64,000 nt of DNA from Vishniacozyma victoriae (GCA_017654735.1 JADPYG010000089.1:568001-632000), one strand, 5' to 3'. Counted from the first letter of the stretch, positions 22,191-33,230 are shown. Numbers and translations are program-made. Notes: generated by a model from the letters alone, not told the origin.

Positions 22191-23597
22191 CTAGATATCG
22201 AGGTCTTGATCGGCCGAAGGCCAAGAAGAGGCGGATTCGATGTCGGCAGGAGACGGACTTGGGGTTCGAAGATATACGCCGTACAGTTCGAGATCGGTGT
22301 ACTCGTATGAGCAGGCGGGACAAGCCGGCTCGCACTCCTCCCATACTATATCCCAGTTAGAGCTGGTCCAATGTTCGGAGAGATCGTAGCTCTCCAGCTC
22401 CTCCTCGAACAACTCTTGCAGGTCCCGGATTTCCCTCTCGGACTCCGCTCTCTCCCTGTCGGTCATCGTGCTGTAATACTGGTCGATCGGTCGTGCAACC
22501 ACGAAAGTGAGCCTTGTAAAATAGAGTTCCTGGATCCGATCGGTATATGTTTCTACCCATCGGGTTACGACTTGCGCGAGCTCACTTGCGACTAGAGATA
22601 CGTCGTTGTCGAACCAAACAATGGGGTATTCGCCTCGGAACCGATTTTCGAAATGTATGAGGTTCTCCGCACCAAGCTGGAGATAAGTCCCGAAATTGAC
22701 TGGGGTCGCCTCGTGAATGACATTGACACAGATCATCGGTGTGGGTGCTGGATACTGCGCAAGGTAGCCCATGCAGGGATGATGGCAGACGAATGGCGCG
22801 GTAAACTGATACATTCTGCTGGCGAGGAGTCCCTCGAAGAGCTCATATGCTTTGAGTGTTGGCGATCCGGGCCAGCACATGGTAGTGGTGTTGACCATAG
22901 CGTTGATGTCGATCTTCTTCCGAAGCCAGCTGGCAACTGTCACGCGTTCGAGGTTTGGGAGAGGGTTGCCGAGCTCGCCCGTCTTGATACAATCCGGTAC
23001 ATTCAGGTAGCGACCAACATCGACAAGCTTCAATACCTCCTCGTCCAGGGTCCCATCTTCATTCACATAGTCTTCGAGTCGAATATCGCCGTACATGTGC
23101 CGATCCGCTGAAGAGTAGACAAAATGCACCGCTTCGACCATTTGAAGGAGCTGTTGTTTGTGGAATATCCCATGTTCGCTGGCGTCAAGATCTTTGTTGT
23201 CTTCGGAAGGCGGGAGCGGGTGTCGAAAGCATTTGTATCTGCTTCCATCCCTCTTGATAATGGCATGGCAGATATTGGTTTGGGTCGATCGGACGTCCGA
23301 GCAGCCTGCATGACTGGACTGGACTTTGTCGTCGAATCCGAGGAAGAAGCTGGCGAGATTGTTGACGACTACTTGCTTATATAGCAAAGGTGCAGCGATA
23401 AAATAGGTCACCTGGGTCATGTCAGTGTGATCATGCCGAGGCAGATAGGGAGAGCTTACCCTAGACACCCTCATCAATGTTGCTAAATCCCGCTGTCGGA
23501 GGTCATCCCACGTCCGGAAGGGGTTGCCGGGACTTGGCAGAGGGACTCGAACCAGACCGATAATCCGGGTCATCAGATCCAGTGGGAGGCGACACAT
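22191..23597 (-). CDS. F-box-like / CPAC family protein, MCRLP subfamily
   Basis: Two exons (23460-23597 and 22191-23411) give 452 residues. The F-box-like start reads MCRLPLDLMTRIIGLVRVPL, TWDDLRQRDLATLMRVSR and, after the intron, VTYFIAAPLLYKQVVVNNLA. The middle shares QLLQMVEAVHFVYSSAD and NPLPNLERVTVASW with the next gene but little with the other subfamily. The C-terminal motif is CEPACPACSYEY, followed by a tail of about 30 residues that other members lack. The intron is 48 nt without an in-frame stop, so retention would only insert 16 residues. The start at 23597 was chosen because the MCRLP start is shared with the neighbour and the relic. Role unknown; SCF binding is inferred from the F-box-like segment. 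Confidence 0.7.
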   Translation of the reverse strand: MCRLPLDLMTRIIGLVRVPLPSPGNPFRTWDDLRQRDLATLMRVSRVSSPYLPRHDHTDMTQVTYFIAAPLLYKQVVVNNLASFFLGFDDKVQSSHAGCSDVRSTQTNICHAIIKRDGSRYKCFRHPLPPSEDNKDLDASEHGIFHKQQLLQMVEAVHFVYSSADRHMYGDIRLEDYVNEDGTLDEEVLKLVDVGRYLNVPDCIKTGELGNPLPNLERVTVASWLRKKIDINAMVNTTTMCWPGSPTLKAYELFEGLLASRMYQFTAPFVCHHPCMGYLAQYPAPTPMICVNVIHEATPVNFGTYLQLGAENLIHFENRFRGEYPIVWFDNDVSLVASELAQVVTRWVETYTDRIQELYFTRLTFVVARPIDQYYSTMTDRERAESEREIRDLQELFEEELESYDLSEHWTSSNWDIVWEECEPACPACSYEYTDLELYGVYLRTPSPSPADIESASSWPSADQDLDI

Positions 23598-23972
23598 GCT
23601 GCGTGGTCTCTGGGAGTGCTCGGTATAGGTAATGTAAGTCAAGATGAATGGTAAGAAGGAAGGGGAAAAGATATAAAAAGTAAGTTGATGGAGTTGTGTG
23701 TGTGTGCTCATGCCGAAGTCCAAAACTTGATTTTCCACATGTGTAGTGGTGTTTTGACCGATGTATACATTCATTTGATTTTTTAGAACATACATTGACC
23801 ACACTCCCCCTACTCCATATACATGCCTCAGATTCTGTCCATACACTTCTCACTTTTACTACCCTGCCTATGCTGCTGAGAGCGAGGCGATATTTCTGCT
23901 GTTCTGGTGTTTTCGGTATTCTTTGGGTTGACAGGCTGGACAGAGTGGGTACTCCTCCTCTGCAATCATCTT
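23598..23972. other. Spacer between array gene and relic
   Basis: These 375 bp would hold the missing second exon if the relic downstream in the array were intact, but I find no sequence resembling it. The spacer also holds the promoter of the 22191-23597 gene. Confidence 0.45.
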
Positions 23973-24173
23973 CTAGTTCTCCCATCCACTCAGTGCTGCC
24001 CTTTCCGAGGCAAGTGGATTGTTATTGGTAATGTATGCTCTTAGCCAAGTTTCTTGATCTTTCATGTCTTGATACCATTTCTTATCAAAGGTATCATCGT
24101 TAGAAACACCGGGCAGGGATTTAATGGTGAATTCGATGATTTGTGTCGTCGACTCAATGGGAAGGCGGCACAT
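23973..24173 (-). pseudogene. Truncated first exon of an MCRLP-type F-box-like gene
   Basis: The 66-residue reading frame begins MCRLPIESTTQIIEFTIKSL and continues GVSNDDTFDKKWYQDMKDQE, TWLRAY. It aligns with the first exon of both neighbours (MCRLP, II, PLP, TW-DL-Q-DLAT) but then runs into unrelated sequence and a stop. No intron donor at the family position and no second exon are found. It is best read as a decayed duplicate left between two live copies. It could still be expressed as a short F-box-like peptide. Confidence 0.6.
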
Positions 24174-24441
24174 AGCGGAGGTAACGGTAAGGGGTGAGTA
24201 GGTGATGATGATTATTAGCTGGTCGGTATCATCGAGAGTGATGAATGAGGAAAAGAAAAAGGACAAGCAAGAAGAAGAGAGGCAGGCGAAAGAAATGACA
24301 GGAGAGAAAGGATGATCTCGAGATTCATTAGTGAAGTGAGGGTCCGTTCACATCACACGATACGATAGCATACCGGCTCAATGTTGACTATGTACCTACA
24401 AATACTCTTGGCCCAATCCTCTCCCCGCATGATCCCGCATA

Positions 24442-25792
24442 TCAAGCTTCTTGCCTTTGATCGTACTCCTGCCTCGATAGATGATTACAGAAGGAGTCGG
24501 TCTTGTATGCCGGATGACAGGTGTCAGGTTGACAGGCCGGACAATCCCCTTCTTCATCCGCCCAACATACATCTAGCTTCACCGTGAGGCCTCCAGGCAA
24601 TGGACCTACAGATGCGAGCTCCAGATCGAAAAGTTTTTTCATTTGACCTGTTAAATTGTCCACGTCTTCGAAATGATCGTCGTCCTCGGGCCGTTCCAGT
24701 ACAAATCGGATAAACGTCCTGCCAATGACATCGGAGCTATACAAGTCGCTCCAGCCGAGCATTATAAAGTGTAGCTCTGATGCAATGTCGCCATACATCT
24801 TTTCGATCCAGTTGATCCCCGTTATGTGGCTTTTTGACATGATGTGAACGATGTTGAAGGCCCCAATCACCAGATGAGCTTTGTAGTCGCCATGATCCAG
24901 GTTGTGCAGTATGTTGAGCTCGACGTCTCCAGGCAGGTTGCATGGATATACTGGGAGCGATCCATGACCATCATGTCGACAGAAGAAGCGACATCGAAAG
25001 GGGGGGATATTTGCTGTTAGGCGCTCTTCAAAGTCATGGGGTATGGACGAGGCTGTGGTCGGATCTTGCTCCAAAATGCCGTATATCGGGATTATGTTGC
25101 CCGTGATGTAGGTCATATTCCAGTGCGCTTCTCTCGTCCAGCCACCTACGCTCGCTCGCTTCAGCGCGGGAAATGGATTGATATGTCCCGTCACGTCGTT
25201 TGTGCGCTCTGACAAACCCTTGTACCGTGGACACTCGCAGACATTAGCCAGTAGGAAGATTTCTTCGTCCTCAGAGTGGCAGTCCGTGCTGTCGATATCG
25301 TCGTAGATGTCTTCGTCAGGCCATTGGTAAAAATAGTGGAGTGCTTCGACCTTGGCAAGAAGTTCCTGCTTCTGATAGAAAACGAAGGGGATAGTGGGTT
25401 CGAGGTGATGCTTGTGTTGACAACACATGTAAGGCGTTCCGTCCTGCCTCCTCATGATGTGACAGAGATGGGTCTGGATCGTACGATGGGTGATGCAGCT
25501 TGGATGATGTGGTCGAACGGGGGGATCATCAACACCGCGGAAGAAGCTTGGAAGATCTTTAACCACCACGTCCTTGTAGAGCAACGGAGCGGCGATGGAG
25601 TATGTCATCTACAGTATCAGTGGTCTTCATCTGGATCCCAAGTAAGAGACGAACTCTGCTGACCCGCATCATGGTTGCTAAATCCTTTTGATTGAGTTCC
25701 CTCCATGTAACATCCGGTTGATTAACGGCAGGGAGTGGTTTATGAAGGTAGGAGATGATTTTACGCATAACATCCTCGGGGAGTCGACACAT
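24442..25792 (-). CDS. F-box-like / CPAC family protein, MCRLP subfamily
   Basis: Two exons (25655-25792 and 24442-25608) give 434 residues. The start MCRLPEDVMRKIISYLHKPL, TWRELNQKDLATMMRVSR is followed, after a 46-nt intron (donor GTTCGT), by MTYSIAAPLLYKDVVVKDLP. It shares QELLAKVEALHYFYQWPDED and NPFPALKRASVGGWTRE with the neighbour at 22191. The family C-x-x-C appears as EGDCPACQPDTCHPAY, which adds a third cysteine and a histidine that could complete a zinc site. The extra 25 residues after the motif are charged. I know no function. Confidence 0.7.
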
Positions 25793-26052
25793 CCCGGGTC
25801 GGAACGCCAAGGCGGTTGGGTCAATCGATGGTGATGAGGAATAGTTGTTGATTGTGATGTAAAGGAGGAGGAGGATATGCGGGCTCAAGAGTCGTGTGTG
25901 TGTATAGCCGACCCTGACCGTTGATTAAGCAAGTTGGATCTGATCATTTACGCGTTGAACAGAATCTTCAGCCTGAACAGGTTGGCTTCGGACTAGTTCC
26001 CCAATTCCTCCCAACTCACAGCATGCTTCAAAACATTGCTGTGAGACCACAC

Positions 26053-27276
26053 TCAGGAGGTCGTACCACAACAAGGACAGACCGGTACCTCATCACCCAC
26101 CAGTATCCTGACTTTGCCTTTCCATAATCTATTTTTCCCCTTTCGTTTTACCACCTCCTCATGGAATTCCTCTAACACCCTCTTGACCTTTACGGCTAGG
26201 TCCAGACCCACTTGATCCCCCTCTGTCGAGACTAGGCAAATCTCGACACTAGCATTGCCTTTCGCCATCTCTTCGTCGCTGAGCCTGACTCTGTCTATGG
26301 GATACAGTGCCCAATCGTATGATTTGAATGGCTCGACTTTTTCTGTCTTATATTCCAGTTCCCTTCTGTGCGGAATGAAAAGTCCAATATCGATATACAG
26401 CCGAATCGGCCCAGCATATGGCGTGTAGGCTCTGATGTCCCTGATTGAAGCGGCATGTCGAACAGACAAGACACCGCCCTGGATAACCGTAGAATTAGCA
26501 GCGAGATTGGGAGGTATCAGGGAATAAAGTCCCTGTCTGAGTCTTCGACACGTTTGCTTGGACCGTAAGATCTCGAGACTGGGTTCCAATTGTACAAGGA
26601 GGGACGTCATTTCGTTACCGGTCCTCGCAGCCGGAGCATGATCCATGCCGTTGCGATTGATATATATCGCCCATCGTCCATCATCCCATGATCCAAGTGC
26701 GAGGCCTTCAACATGCTGAAATATCGGGAACGACTCTCCATGGACTCTACAAGCTCGTCTGGCGATCGCTCGCGCATTCTCCCATCCCACCATGTCCCTA
26801 TGGGCAAGCGCGTCGGCACGACATGTATCGCTACTCGGAAACTCGTAGGCTTTGTTGTGCGTCCAGAGTTCCGGAATGATAGTCTTTCGTGATGAAGCAT
26901 GAACAAGGTAAAGTCTCTTGATAAGGGCAAGCGCATGGAGTTTGTGTAAAGGTACCTCTTCGTCTGACGAGATCGAGGCGGCGTGGTCGATATCAACCCC
27001 ATCTAGTAGAGGGCGTTCAATCCCTCTTATCAAGAGTCCTAGATCCTGGACGACCGGTTCACGGTACAGCACAGGTGTCACTATAGCATACAGGCGCTAG
27101 ATATCAGCTTGAATCTCCTGCTAAGCTCAGGGACTGACCTTGCTGACGCGCTGTAGGGGTAGAATGGCTCCCTGATTGAGATGGTCATTCCAGTTGACCC
27201 GAGCTCCAGGTTGTGGAAGTGGTGGGAGTGATGCTTGGGCAATGATGGACCATATCTCATCTGGGAAGTCTCTCAT
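26053..27276 (-). CDS. F-box-like / CPCC family protein, short member
   Basis: Two exons (27139-27276 and 26053-27096) give 393 residues, the shortest member. The F-box-like segment MRDFPDEIWSIIAQASLPPL, NWNDHLNQGAILPLQRVSK has lost the usual DLxxLMRV pattern (ILPLQRV). After the intron come RLYAIVTPVLYREPVVQDLG and the family blocks LHALALIKRLYLVHASSR, VEGLALGSWDDGRW and EICLVSTEGDQVGLDLAVKV. It ends VRILVGDEVPVCPCCGTTS. The weaker F-box may mean altered Skp1 binding or a different adaptor. It sits between the MCRLP pair and the closer relatives of the + strand copy. Confidence 0.7.
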
Positions 27277-27496
27277 GGTTGGTGCCAGGTAAGAATTACA
27301 ATAGGTAGAGGAGAGAGTGCATGATGAAGTGAACAACTGAAACAAAGGAATGTGCTTGGCGTGACGTTAATCCTTATTTGCGACGTCTTCTACTGCCCTG
27401 AGACAGAATAGTCCCAATCAGGCAAATGACCGAGGGTGTCAACGACCAGATCTACATGTTTACAAACTCCATCTATCTTCTTCCCCGCAGCATAAT

Positions 27497-28908
27497 CTAT
27501 TTCCTCCCACCGCAGCATGGACAAGGTGGACTTTCATCCCCAATATATATCTTGAGTCGCCCAGTATATCCTTCCCTTCCACCCTTGTTTTGTAAAGTCC
27601 TCTCGAATGTCTCCCAAGCATCCCTAACATCCCTCGCTAGCTGGAGCTCCATTACATTTCCTTGAGCTGAGGGTACCAGACAAAGTTCGAGATTCATACC
27701 TTTGAGCTCGGAGTGAGGATCATGAGGAGTTGCCTGTCGCCGCTGATCCGTCTGAAGCTGCTGACCGGGTTGATTGGTTGGAACGACGGGATCCGACGAG
27801 TCTGATGCTGACTCTGAGTCCGAGTCCGAGTCCGAGTTCGAAGTCGAATCTGAATCCGACCCTGAATCTGAGTACGTTTCCAAGCGGAATACAGGCTGCA
27901 TATCATAATCGTACGCCAAGCAGAGGCTTCCAAATATCATGACGTCCATAGTTGGTTCTCGTAGGCCGTCGGCGGAAACGTAAATGCGAGTTTTATGGGG
28001 ATGATAAGGAACTTCGTCGATCTCGTCGAGCTGCGCGTGATGGACGACCATCAAAGTCTCCTTTGTACCAGGTCTGAAGTCGAGTTGGATCAATGAGCGA
28101 GCGTTCCAGCAGGTATCGGCATTCTGTGGGCCGGTAAAGATCTTCGTCAAGATGCGATTGATTGCGAGATCAGGACAGGCGTGTTTTCCTAGTCTGTATT
28201 TAATCCACTTGGAATGGGTGTCAGTGGCGGCCTTGAGTTGGCTGTTGTCATCTGAATCGCTATCCGAGTCGCTGTCGTGCGAGCCATCGAGGCTGATTTG
28301 GCGATCTTCATCCTCTCGGTAAGATTCCCATCGACCAGTATCCCAAGTACCAAAGGATACCGACTGGAGTTGACGAAAGACGCCGCGAAGGTTGATGGAA
28401 CGGACAAGTTGACTCGCCATAATCCATGATAAAAGATCCGTCGTTCCTAATCCGTCCGCTTTGCAATTAAGTAATTCGACGGTAGATCGACTCGGACCCT
28501 GGTGAATCATGTATAGATGACCTCTGGCATTACTAGAGGACGCATGGATGATGTAGAGTTTCCTCATGTTACCAATCAGTTCGAGCTTGTGATAGAGTCG
28601 AATCTGCTTGAAACGATGGACAACGTGACGCTGTGGTGGGTTCTGGATCCCCTCCAAGAACATACGCATGTCTTGAACGACTGGGGAACGATACAGGACT
28701 GATGAGACGATATCGTATAATACCTACAAGTAAGTGATATTCCTTCCATCTGGACTCGACCCACCTGGTTAACGCGCATCATGCTGGTGAGGTCCTGTTG
28801 ATGAAAGTGCTCATTCCAATTCCAGTTCCCAACTTCTCCAACTGGCGGAGGCTCCCTCTTGACGTGCTTGGCGATCATGGTCCATATTTCTGGTGGTAAT
28901 TCTGGCAT
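27497..28908 (-). CDS. F-box-like / CPCC family protein with Ser-Asp repeats
   Basis: Two exons (28765-28908 and 27497-28723) give 456 residues. The F-box-like segment is MPELPPEIWTMIAKHVKREP, NWNWNEHFHQQDLTSMMRVN, then VLYDIVSSVLYRSPVVQDMR. The NW pair is doubled relative to relatives. Family blocks are LQSVSFGTWDTGRW, CPDLAINRILTKIF and ELCLVPSAQGNVMELQLARD, with the end IYIGDESPPCPCCGGRK. Two Ser-Asp runs interrupt the fold: a short one (SDSDSDSDDNS) near residue 180 and a longer one of alternating SDS units near residue 330. The DNA beneath the long run is an imperfect 6-bp microsatellite (tccgag), which makes length change likely. A shared promoter element lies at 28949-28963. Confidence 0.73.
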
Positions 28909-28948
28909 TATGATAGAGTAGTAGTGAGAAGAAGTATGATTGAAGAAA

Positions 28949-28963
28949 GAAAGTAAACATGTT
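28949..28963 (-). promoter_or_regulatory. Shared upstream element of the F-box-like family
   Basis: On the minus strand AACATGTTTACTTTC lies 41-55 bp before the ATG of the 27497-28908 gene. It resembles AACGTGTTTGCTTTC before the + strand copy and is followed by the same ATACTTCTTCT-type leader. An ACGCGT box (29005-29010) lies about 100 bp before the ATG. Confidence 0.45.
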
Positions 28964-29265
28964 CGCTGTTTGTGTGTTTATGTTGTATCTGAGACAGTAA
29001 GTCGACGCGTTCCGCTGGACGAGTCGATGGGGCTGGCCCCTGCCTTCACAATCTGTACTATAGATGAAAGCGCAAACATCATTGGTGGCGGGTTGTTTCG
29101 GACTTTGAGTTGGTACGAGGAGCTGTAGCTACATTCAATACAACAACTGGGTACATAGGTTAACCCTCGGATAGCTGGCGTCGCGGAATCAAATTCGACT
29201 CTCTTTCGTACAGATTCTACTTGGAGCTATTTAACCTATTTAAGCTATTTCACCTAATTCAGAGT

Positions 29266-31019
29266 CTAATTACGCCGTCCACAGCATGGGCAAGGTGGAA
29301 TATCATCCCCTACGAGTATCTTCAATACGCCGCAATGTCCGTCTGTCCCATCCACCTTGTTAGCAGCCTTGTGAAACTTGTCAAGCGCATCTTTAATGTC
29401 CTGAGCTAGCTGAAGCTGCTCGGCATCCCCTTCCTTGTGAGGTACCAAGCAGATTTCCAGGTTCACTTTCTGAAGGGCGGCTTCCCGCCTACCCGAGCCG
29501 TGGATTGAAGACCAAGATGGAGCCGAAGCGGAAGCGACTTCGGTCTCTCGGAACGGGGTTCGAGATCGGAAGAAAGGCTTATTTTGCCTATCGAAGCATA
29601 ACAACAAGACAAGAAGCTCCAAGTACCGAATACCACCGAGCCTGTCCAGGTGCTTGGTCGTGGTGTAGATACGAGTCGGACCGAGCGGATAGGAATGTAT
29701 AGGCTCGAGTCGCTTTTGGTGGATAATCGAGAGACCCGGTTTTTGTTCCAGCTTGACAGCTGAGAGAGCATTGGAACAAATGACAAGCGATTTGGCATCC
29801 ATAAACAAGTCTCGCATAGCAGTCTTGATGGCGAAACTCGGGCAGACATCTCTTGGTCGCCCCTGCAAAACCGCAGAAAAAATGCTGGCTGAGAAGCCGG
29901 TCGAGAAAGTGCCAAGCGTTGAAGAATCGACCAAGGGGGATCCGAGCCTATAAATACCGCTGTTGGATGAACCAGCATTATAAGTGTCGATTATGGAAGC
30001 CCGCACCCTCGGGTTACCGATTCTGGAAACATCGATCCTGGGAGTGGTGTCCGTGGAGGTACCGATCGTGGGGGATCCAATCGAGGAGAGTCCACTAGAG
30101 AAAGACCCAAGCGAGGAAGAACCAAACAGACTGACATATCGACCCGCTCTTGAAGAATTGCCACAGCTCCTAAACTGGCCCTGCCCATCCTCCTGTGAAG
30201 CATATCGTGCCCATCGTCCGTCATCGAATGCCCCAAAGGAGACTTTCTCCAGGTGTATGAAATAATTCGTGTATTGATACTCGAAGTCAAATTTCATAGT
30301 TGACGTGTTGCCGCCCTCAATGAAATCCCTAGCCAGCTGCCATCCGCTCAAATCCATCAGGCCTAATGTATCCGCGTCGTATGCGGTGAGAAGGGTATCG
30401 ATTTTGCGTGCACCCCCGTCCACATACATGAACACTTCGCCACGCGGTCGATTGGAAGAAGCGTGTACGATATGTGGCTTCTTGACCTTGCCGAGTAGAT
30501 CACGCTTATGTTCATAGCCAGCCGGTCTCTTGGAGTTGTATCGCGAGATCCTCGGATATGGCCGTTCGATACCGTGGAGGAAAAGACCCATGTTTTGGAC
30601 GATGGGTGAATCGTAAAGGATTGCGGAAGTGACTCTGTAGATGTCCTGTACGTCAGTTCTGTCCAATCGCCATCGAACCATCAACGACGCGCCCTGTTCT
30701 TTGGGTTGAGAGGTAGATCGTCCTTGCAATAGACGCCCTGATCGCGTGCGAAGCGTAGCGAAATCATCGAGGGGGAGTGAAGTAGGGGGGAAGGGGAGGA
30801 GAAGAAGAGGCTGGAAGGATACATGGAATGGGAGAAAGGGAGAACTGAAGGGGCAAGACTATTGAAATCACATACCTCATTAACTCGCATCAAATTCGCA
30901 AGATCTTGGTGATGAAAGTGATCATTCCAATTCCCTCGTTCCCCAACAGGTGGTGGTTCCCTCTTGAGGTACTTGGCGATCATAGCCCATATTTCTGGTG
31001 GTAGTTGTGGTACTGGCAT
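29266..31019 (-). CDS. F-box-like / CPCC family protein with Gly-Ser-Ile repeat insert
   Basis: Two exons (30876-31019 and 29266-30645) give 507 residues, the longest member. The F-box-like segment is LPPEIWAMIAKYLKREPPPV, NWNDHFHHQDLANLMRVNE, then DIYRVTSAILYDSPIVQNMG. Family blocks are HKRDLLGKVKKPHIVHASSN, LEKVSFGAFDDGRW, CPSFAIKTAMRDLFM and EICLVPHKEGDAEQLQLAQD, with the end KILVGDDIPPCPCCGRRN. Between residues about 200 and 280 an extra stretch of short imperfect repeats (SSLGSFSSG, LSSIGSPTIGTS, SRIGNPRV, YRLGSPLVDSSTLGTFSTG) is found in no other member. The intron (30646-30875) is 230 nt, the longest in the family, and contains a purine-rich tract. Function unknown. Confidence 0.72.
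29946..30120 (-). repeat. Imperfect 15-bp-type coding repeats
   Basis: On the minus strand this stretch repeats a G-S-P/S-x-I/L theme every five or so codons, for example GGATCCCCCACGATC and related units. It makes the insert in the 29266-31019 protein and probably grew by slippage. Confidence 0.5.
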
Positions 31020-31347
31020 TGTGTTGAAGTAATAGTAATAGTAAGTAGAAGTGTGAATGGAGAGTTCAGACTTAGAGCGAACATGTTTAGTTAGTTGTTA
31101 TCTTACAACTTGGGTCTTCGAGTCGGTGGGACAAAGTGTGAAATGTTGAGCTGGAGGTGCTGCGCACAAGATCTTGTCACATGGTGAATTTCTCGGGCAG
31201 TGACGTCAGGAGCTCAATTTTGTTTCACTAACACCAAAGCTCAGGCTGATCAGCATAACGGAGAGCGTTTCGATAGATGCCAACGCTAAAGAATACATAC
31301 GAAATGGTTCTAGTATACTCATGTAGCTATGTATTTATAGTTCTCTT
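31020..31347. other. Intergenic spacer inside the array
   Basis: These 328 bp hold the promoter of the 29266-31019 gene (with the shared element) and the 3' flank of the next gene. Nothing else is seen. Confidence 0.45.
31071..31088 (-). promoter_or_regulatory. Shared upstream element of the F-box-like family
   Basis: On the minus strand AAACATGTTCGCTCTAAG lies 52-69 bp before the ATG of the 29266-31019 gene, followed by a CACTTCTACTTACTATT leader similar to those of its relatives. The core AACATGTT is a palindrome. Confidence 0.45.
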
Positions 31348-32905
31348 TCACCTCCTCCCTCCACAGCATGAACAGGCTGGGATATCATCGCCTACAATGA
31401 TCTTAAAAGTGCCCTGATATCCATTGGTCCCGTCCTTTGCCTGAGAAGCCTCCTCGTATGTCCTCAAAGCTTCCTGTATATCCGACGCTAGCTGTAGCTG
31501 TCCCTCGTCCCCTGAACTCTCGGGAGCAATACAAAGTTCTAAGCTTCGTTGGGTGCGAGAGAGCCCTTGTTGCCGAGGTGTCGCTTGATAGGCTTGCATC
31601 ATATTGGCCACCAGGTCTCTCACCACGAATTCGGGATCGGAACTGAGATGATGGAAGTCCGACTCGGTCTGAGACTTTGTTATCAAGACGGAGGAGAGAT
31701 CGGAAAAATCGTCGACATCGGAATCGGACTCGAAATGGGAATCATCGTCGAGACTGAAATCCCATGAGGATCGCCTGAAGAAGGGTTTCATATGTCTATC
31801 ATAATTCAATCGTAGGTCCCCGATCCAAATATCCCTCGGAAGTCGTATGCCGAGGCCCTTGGTGGTTGTGTAAATGCGGACACGGCCAAGAATAGCAGTG
31901 ACTTCAAGAGGTGCATTGTGAATGACCTTCAAAGATGACTCGGACCCGAACTTGAGGTTGATTTTGGCTTGATCGTTCTGACATATATCGATTGGATGCG
32001 AACCGTAGAAGATCTTCTTGAGGATAGAGTTGATCACGGAGCTGGGGCACACCTTTCTCCCTGGACGTGAGATTGACCGACGATAGCGACGGAACATTCC
32101 CGAGGACGTGAAGTCATCCGGATGAAGAAATCCACTCTCGAGCCTCATGGTTATGGCTCCGTCCTCCTCGTATTCCTTTGTCTCTTCCTGCTTATACAGA
32201 CTCCATCGTCCATCATCCCAAGTCCCGAAAGAGAGGGATTCTAGACGGCTGAAGGCATTGCGATACGCGAAAGGAATAGAACCCGAGAGGCCCTGATCCA
32301 TTTGTCGAATAAGGTCGTTTACCAGCCTCCATCCATCGAGATCGCTATGTCCACGCTCGTCCGCATAACATGCTCTCAGTACGATATCGCGATTCCTCCC
32401 TGCTGTAGACATCATATGTAGATCCTCCATATCGTCCATTGTTGAATGGTGGAGAAGAGTGAGCTTCCTGACTTTGCCTAGTAGATTTCGTTTGTGTTCG
32501 ACGAGGGAGCCGATCTTGATCTTCTTGGTGGTAGATGTAGATACTCCGGACGTTTGTCGAGGCCTGATGGGAGCCAAAGGTTTTTGAATTCCGTCCAAGA
32601 ACAAACCAAGGTTTTGAACGATTGGGGAGTGGTAGAGAACCTCGGTAACGACTTGATACATTTCCTACATGTCAGTGAAATACCCTTGTGTTACGGAAGA
32701 CGCGGTCAATAGATCATGAGACTAGACTTACCGAGTTAACCCGCATCAACCTGGTAAGATCCTGCTGATTGAAGTGATCATTCCAATTCCCAGCTTCTCC
32801 AACTGGCGGCGGCTCTCTCTTGACCTGCTTGGCGATCATAAGCCAGATCTCCCTCGGTAATGGTGGTACATTGCTGTAATCGGAACTAGGGCTTCGTATT
32901 CTCAT
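31348..32905 (-). CDS. F-box-like / CSCC family protein
   Basis: Two exons (32732-32905 and 31348-32664) give 496 residues. Ten extra residues (MRIRSPSSDY) precede the F-box-like segment LPREIWLMIAKQVKREPPPV, NWNDHFNQQDLTRLMRVNS, followed by EMYQVVTEVLYHSPIVQNLG. Family blocks are HKRNLLGKVRKLTLLHHST, RLESLSFGTWDDGRW, CPSSVINSILKKIF, DLRLNYDRHMKPFFR and ELCIAPESSGDEGQLQLASD, with the end KIIVGDDIPACSCCGGRR. The first proline of the CPCC motif is serine here, but the cysteine spacing is kept. An acidic Ser/Asp insert sits near residue 360. The upstream element lies at 32942-32960. Confidence 0.73.
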
Positions 32906-33230
32906 TGTGTAATAAGTAGAAGTATGGTGAGAGTGAAGAAAGAAATAAAGCAGACGTGTCGATGTACTTGTATGTTTGCATAGTTACCTCGAGACATTGC
33001 TGAATCTAATCGACTCGAATTAGCGGGAGTGTCTCGCAAACCTGGGGTCTGCCAGTCAACATCACCCACTACATCTTGCGCAAGTGATAACAGTGTTCAT
33101 CTGGCGCGACATCCCCCAAACCCAATCTTCAATCTGATCCCGTCACAATGTGGATTTCTATACATTCTGCATAATGATCGTATAGATGGTATCGATAGTA
33201 TAGCTCTGTCTTCCTCTATATCCCTTCCCC
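32906..33230. other. Intergenic spacer inside the array
   Basis: These 325 bp hold the promoter of the 31348-32905 gene (with the shared element) and the 3' flank of the 33231-34718 gene. Nothing else is seen. Confidence 0.45.
32942..32960 (-). promoter_or_regulatory. Shared upstream element of the F-box-like family
   Basis: On the minus strand GACACGTCTGCTTTATTTC lies 37-55 bp before the ATG of the 31348-32905 gene, followed by a CATACTTCTACTTATT leader. It matches the same pattern as 10776-10790 and 28949-28963. Confidence 0.45.

Noticed and set aside
27800..27860. CRISPR-like array of tccgag repeats
   Set aside because: It is a coding microsatellite with no spacers, in a eukaryote.
29005..29010. 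ACGCGT near an array gene as proof of MBF control of the array
   Set aside because: It is a single site before one member only and may be chance; it is mentioned in the feature but not claimed.
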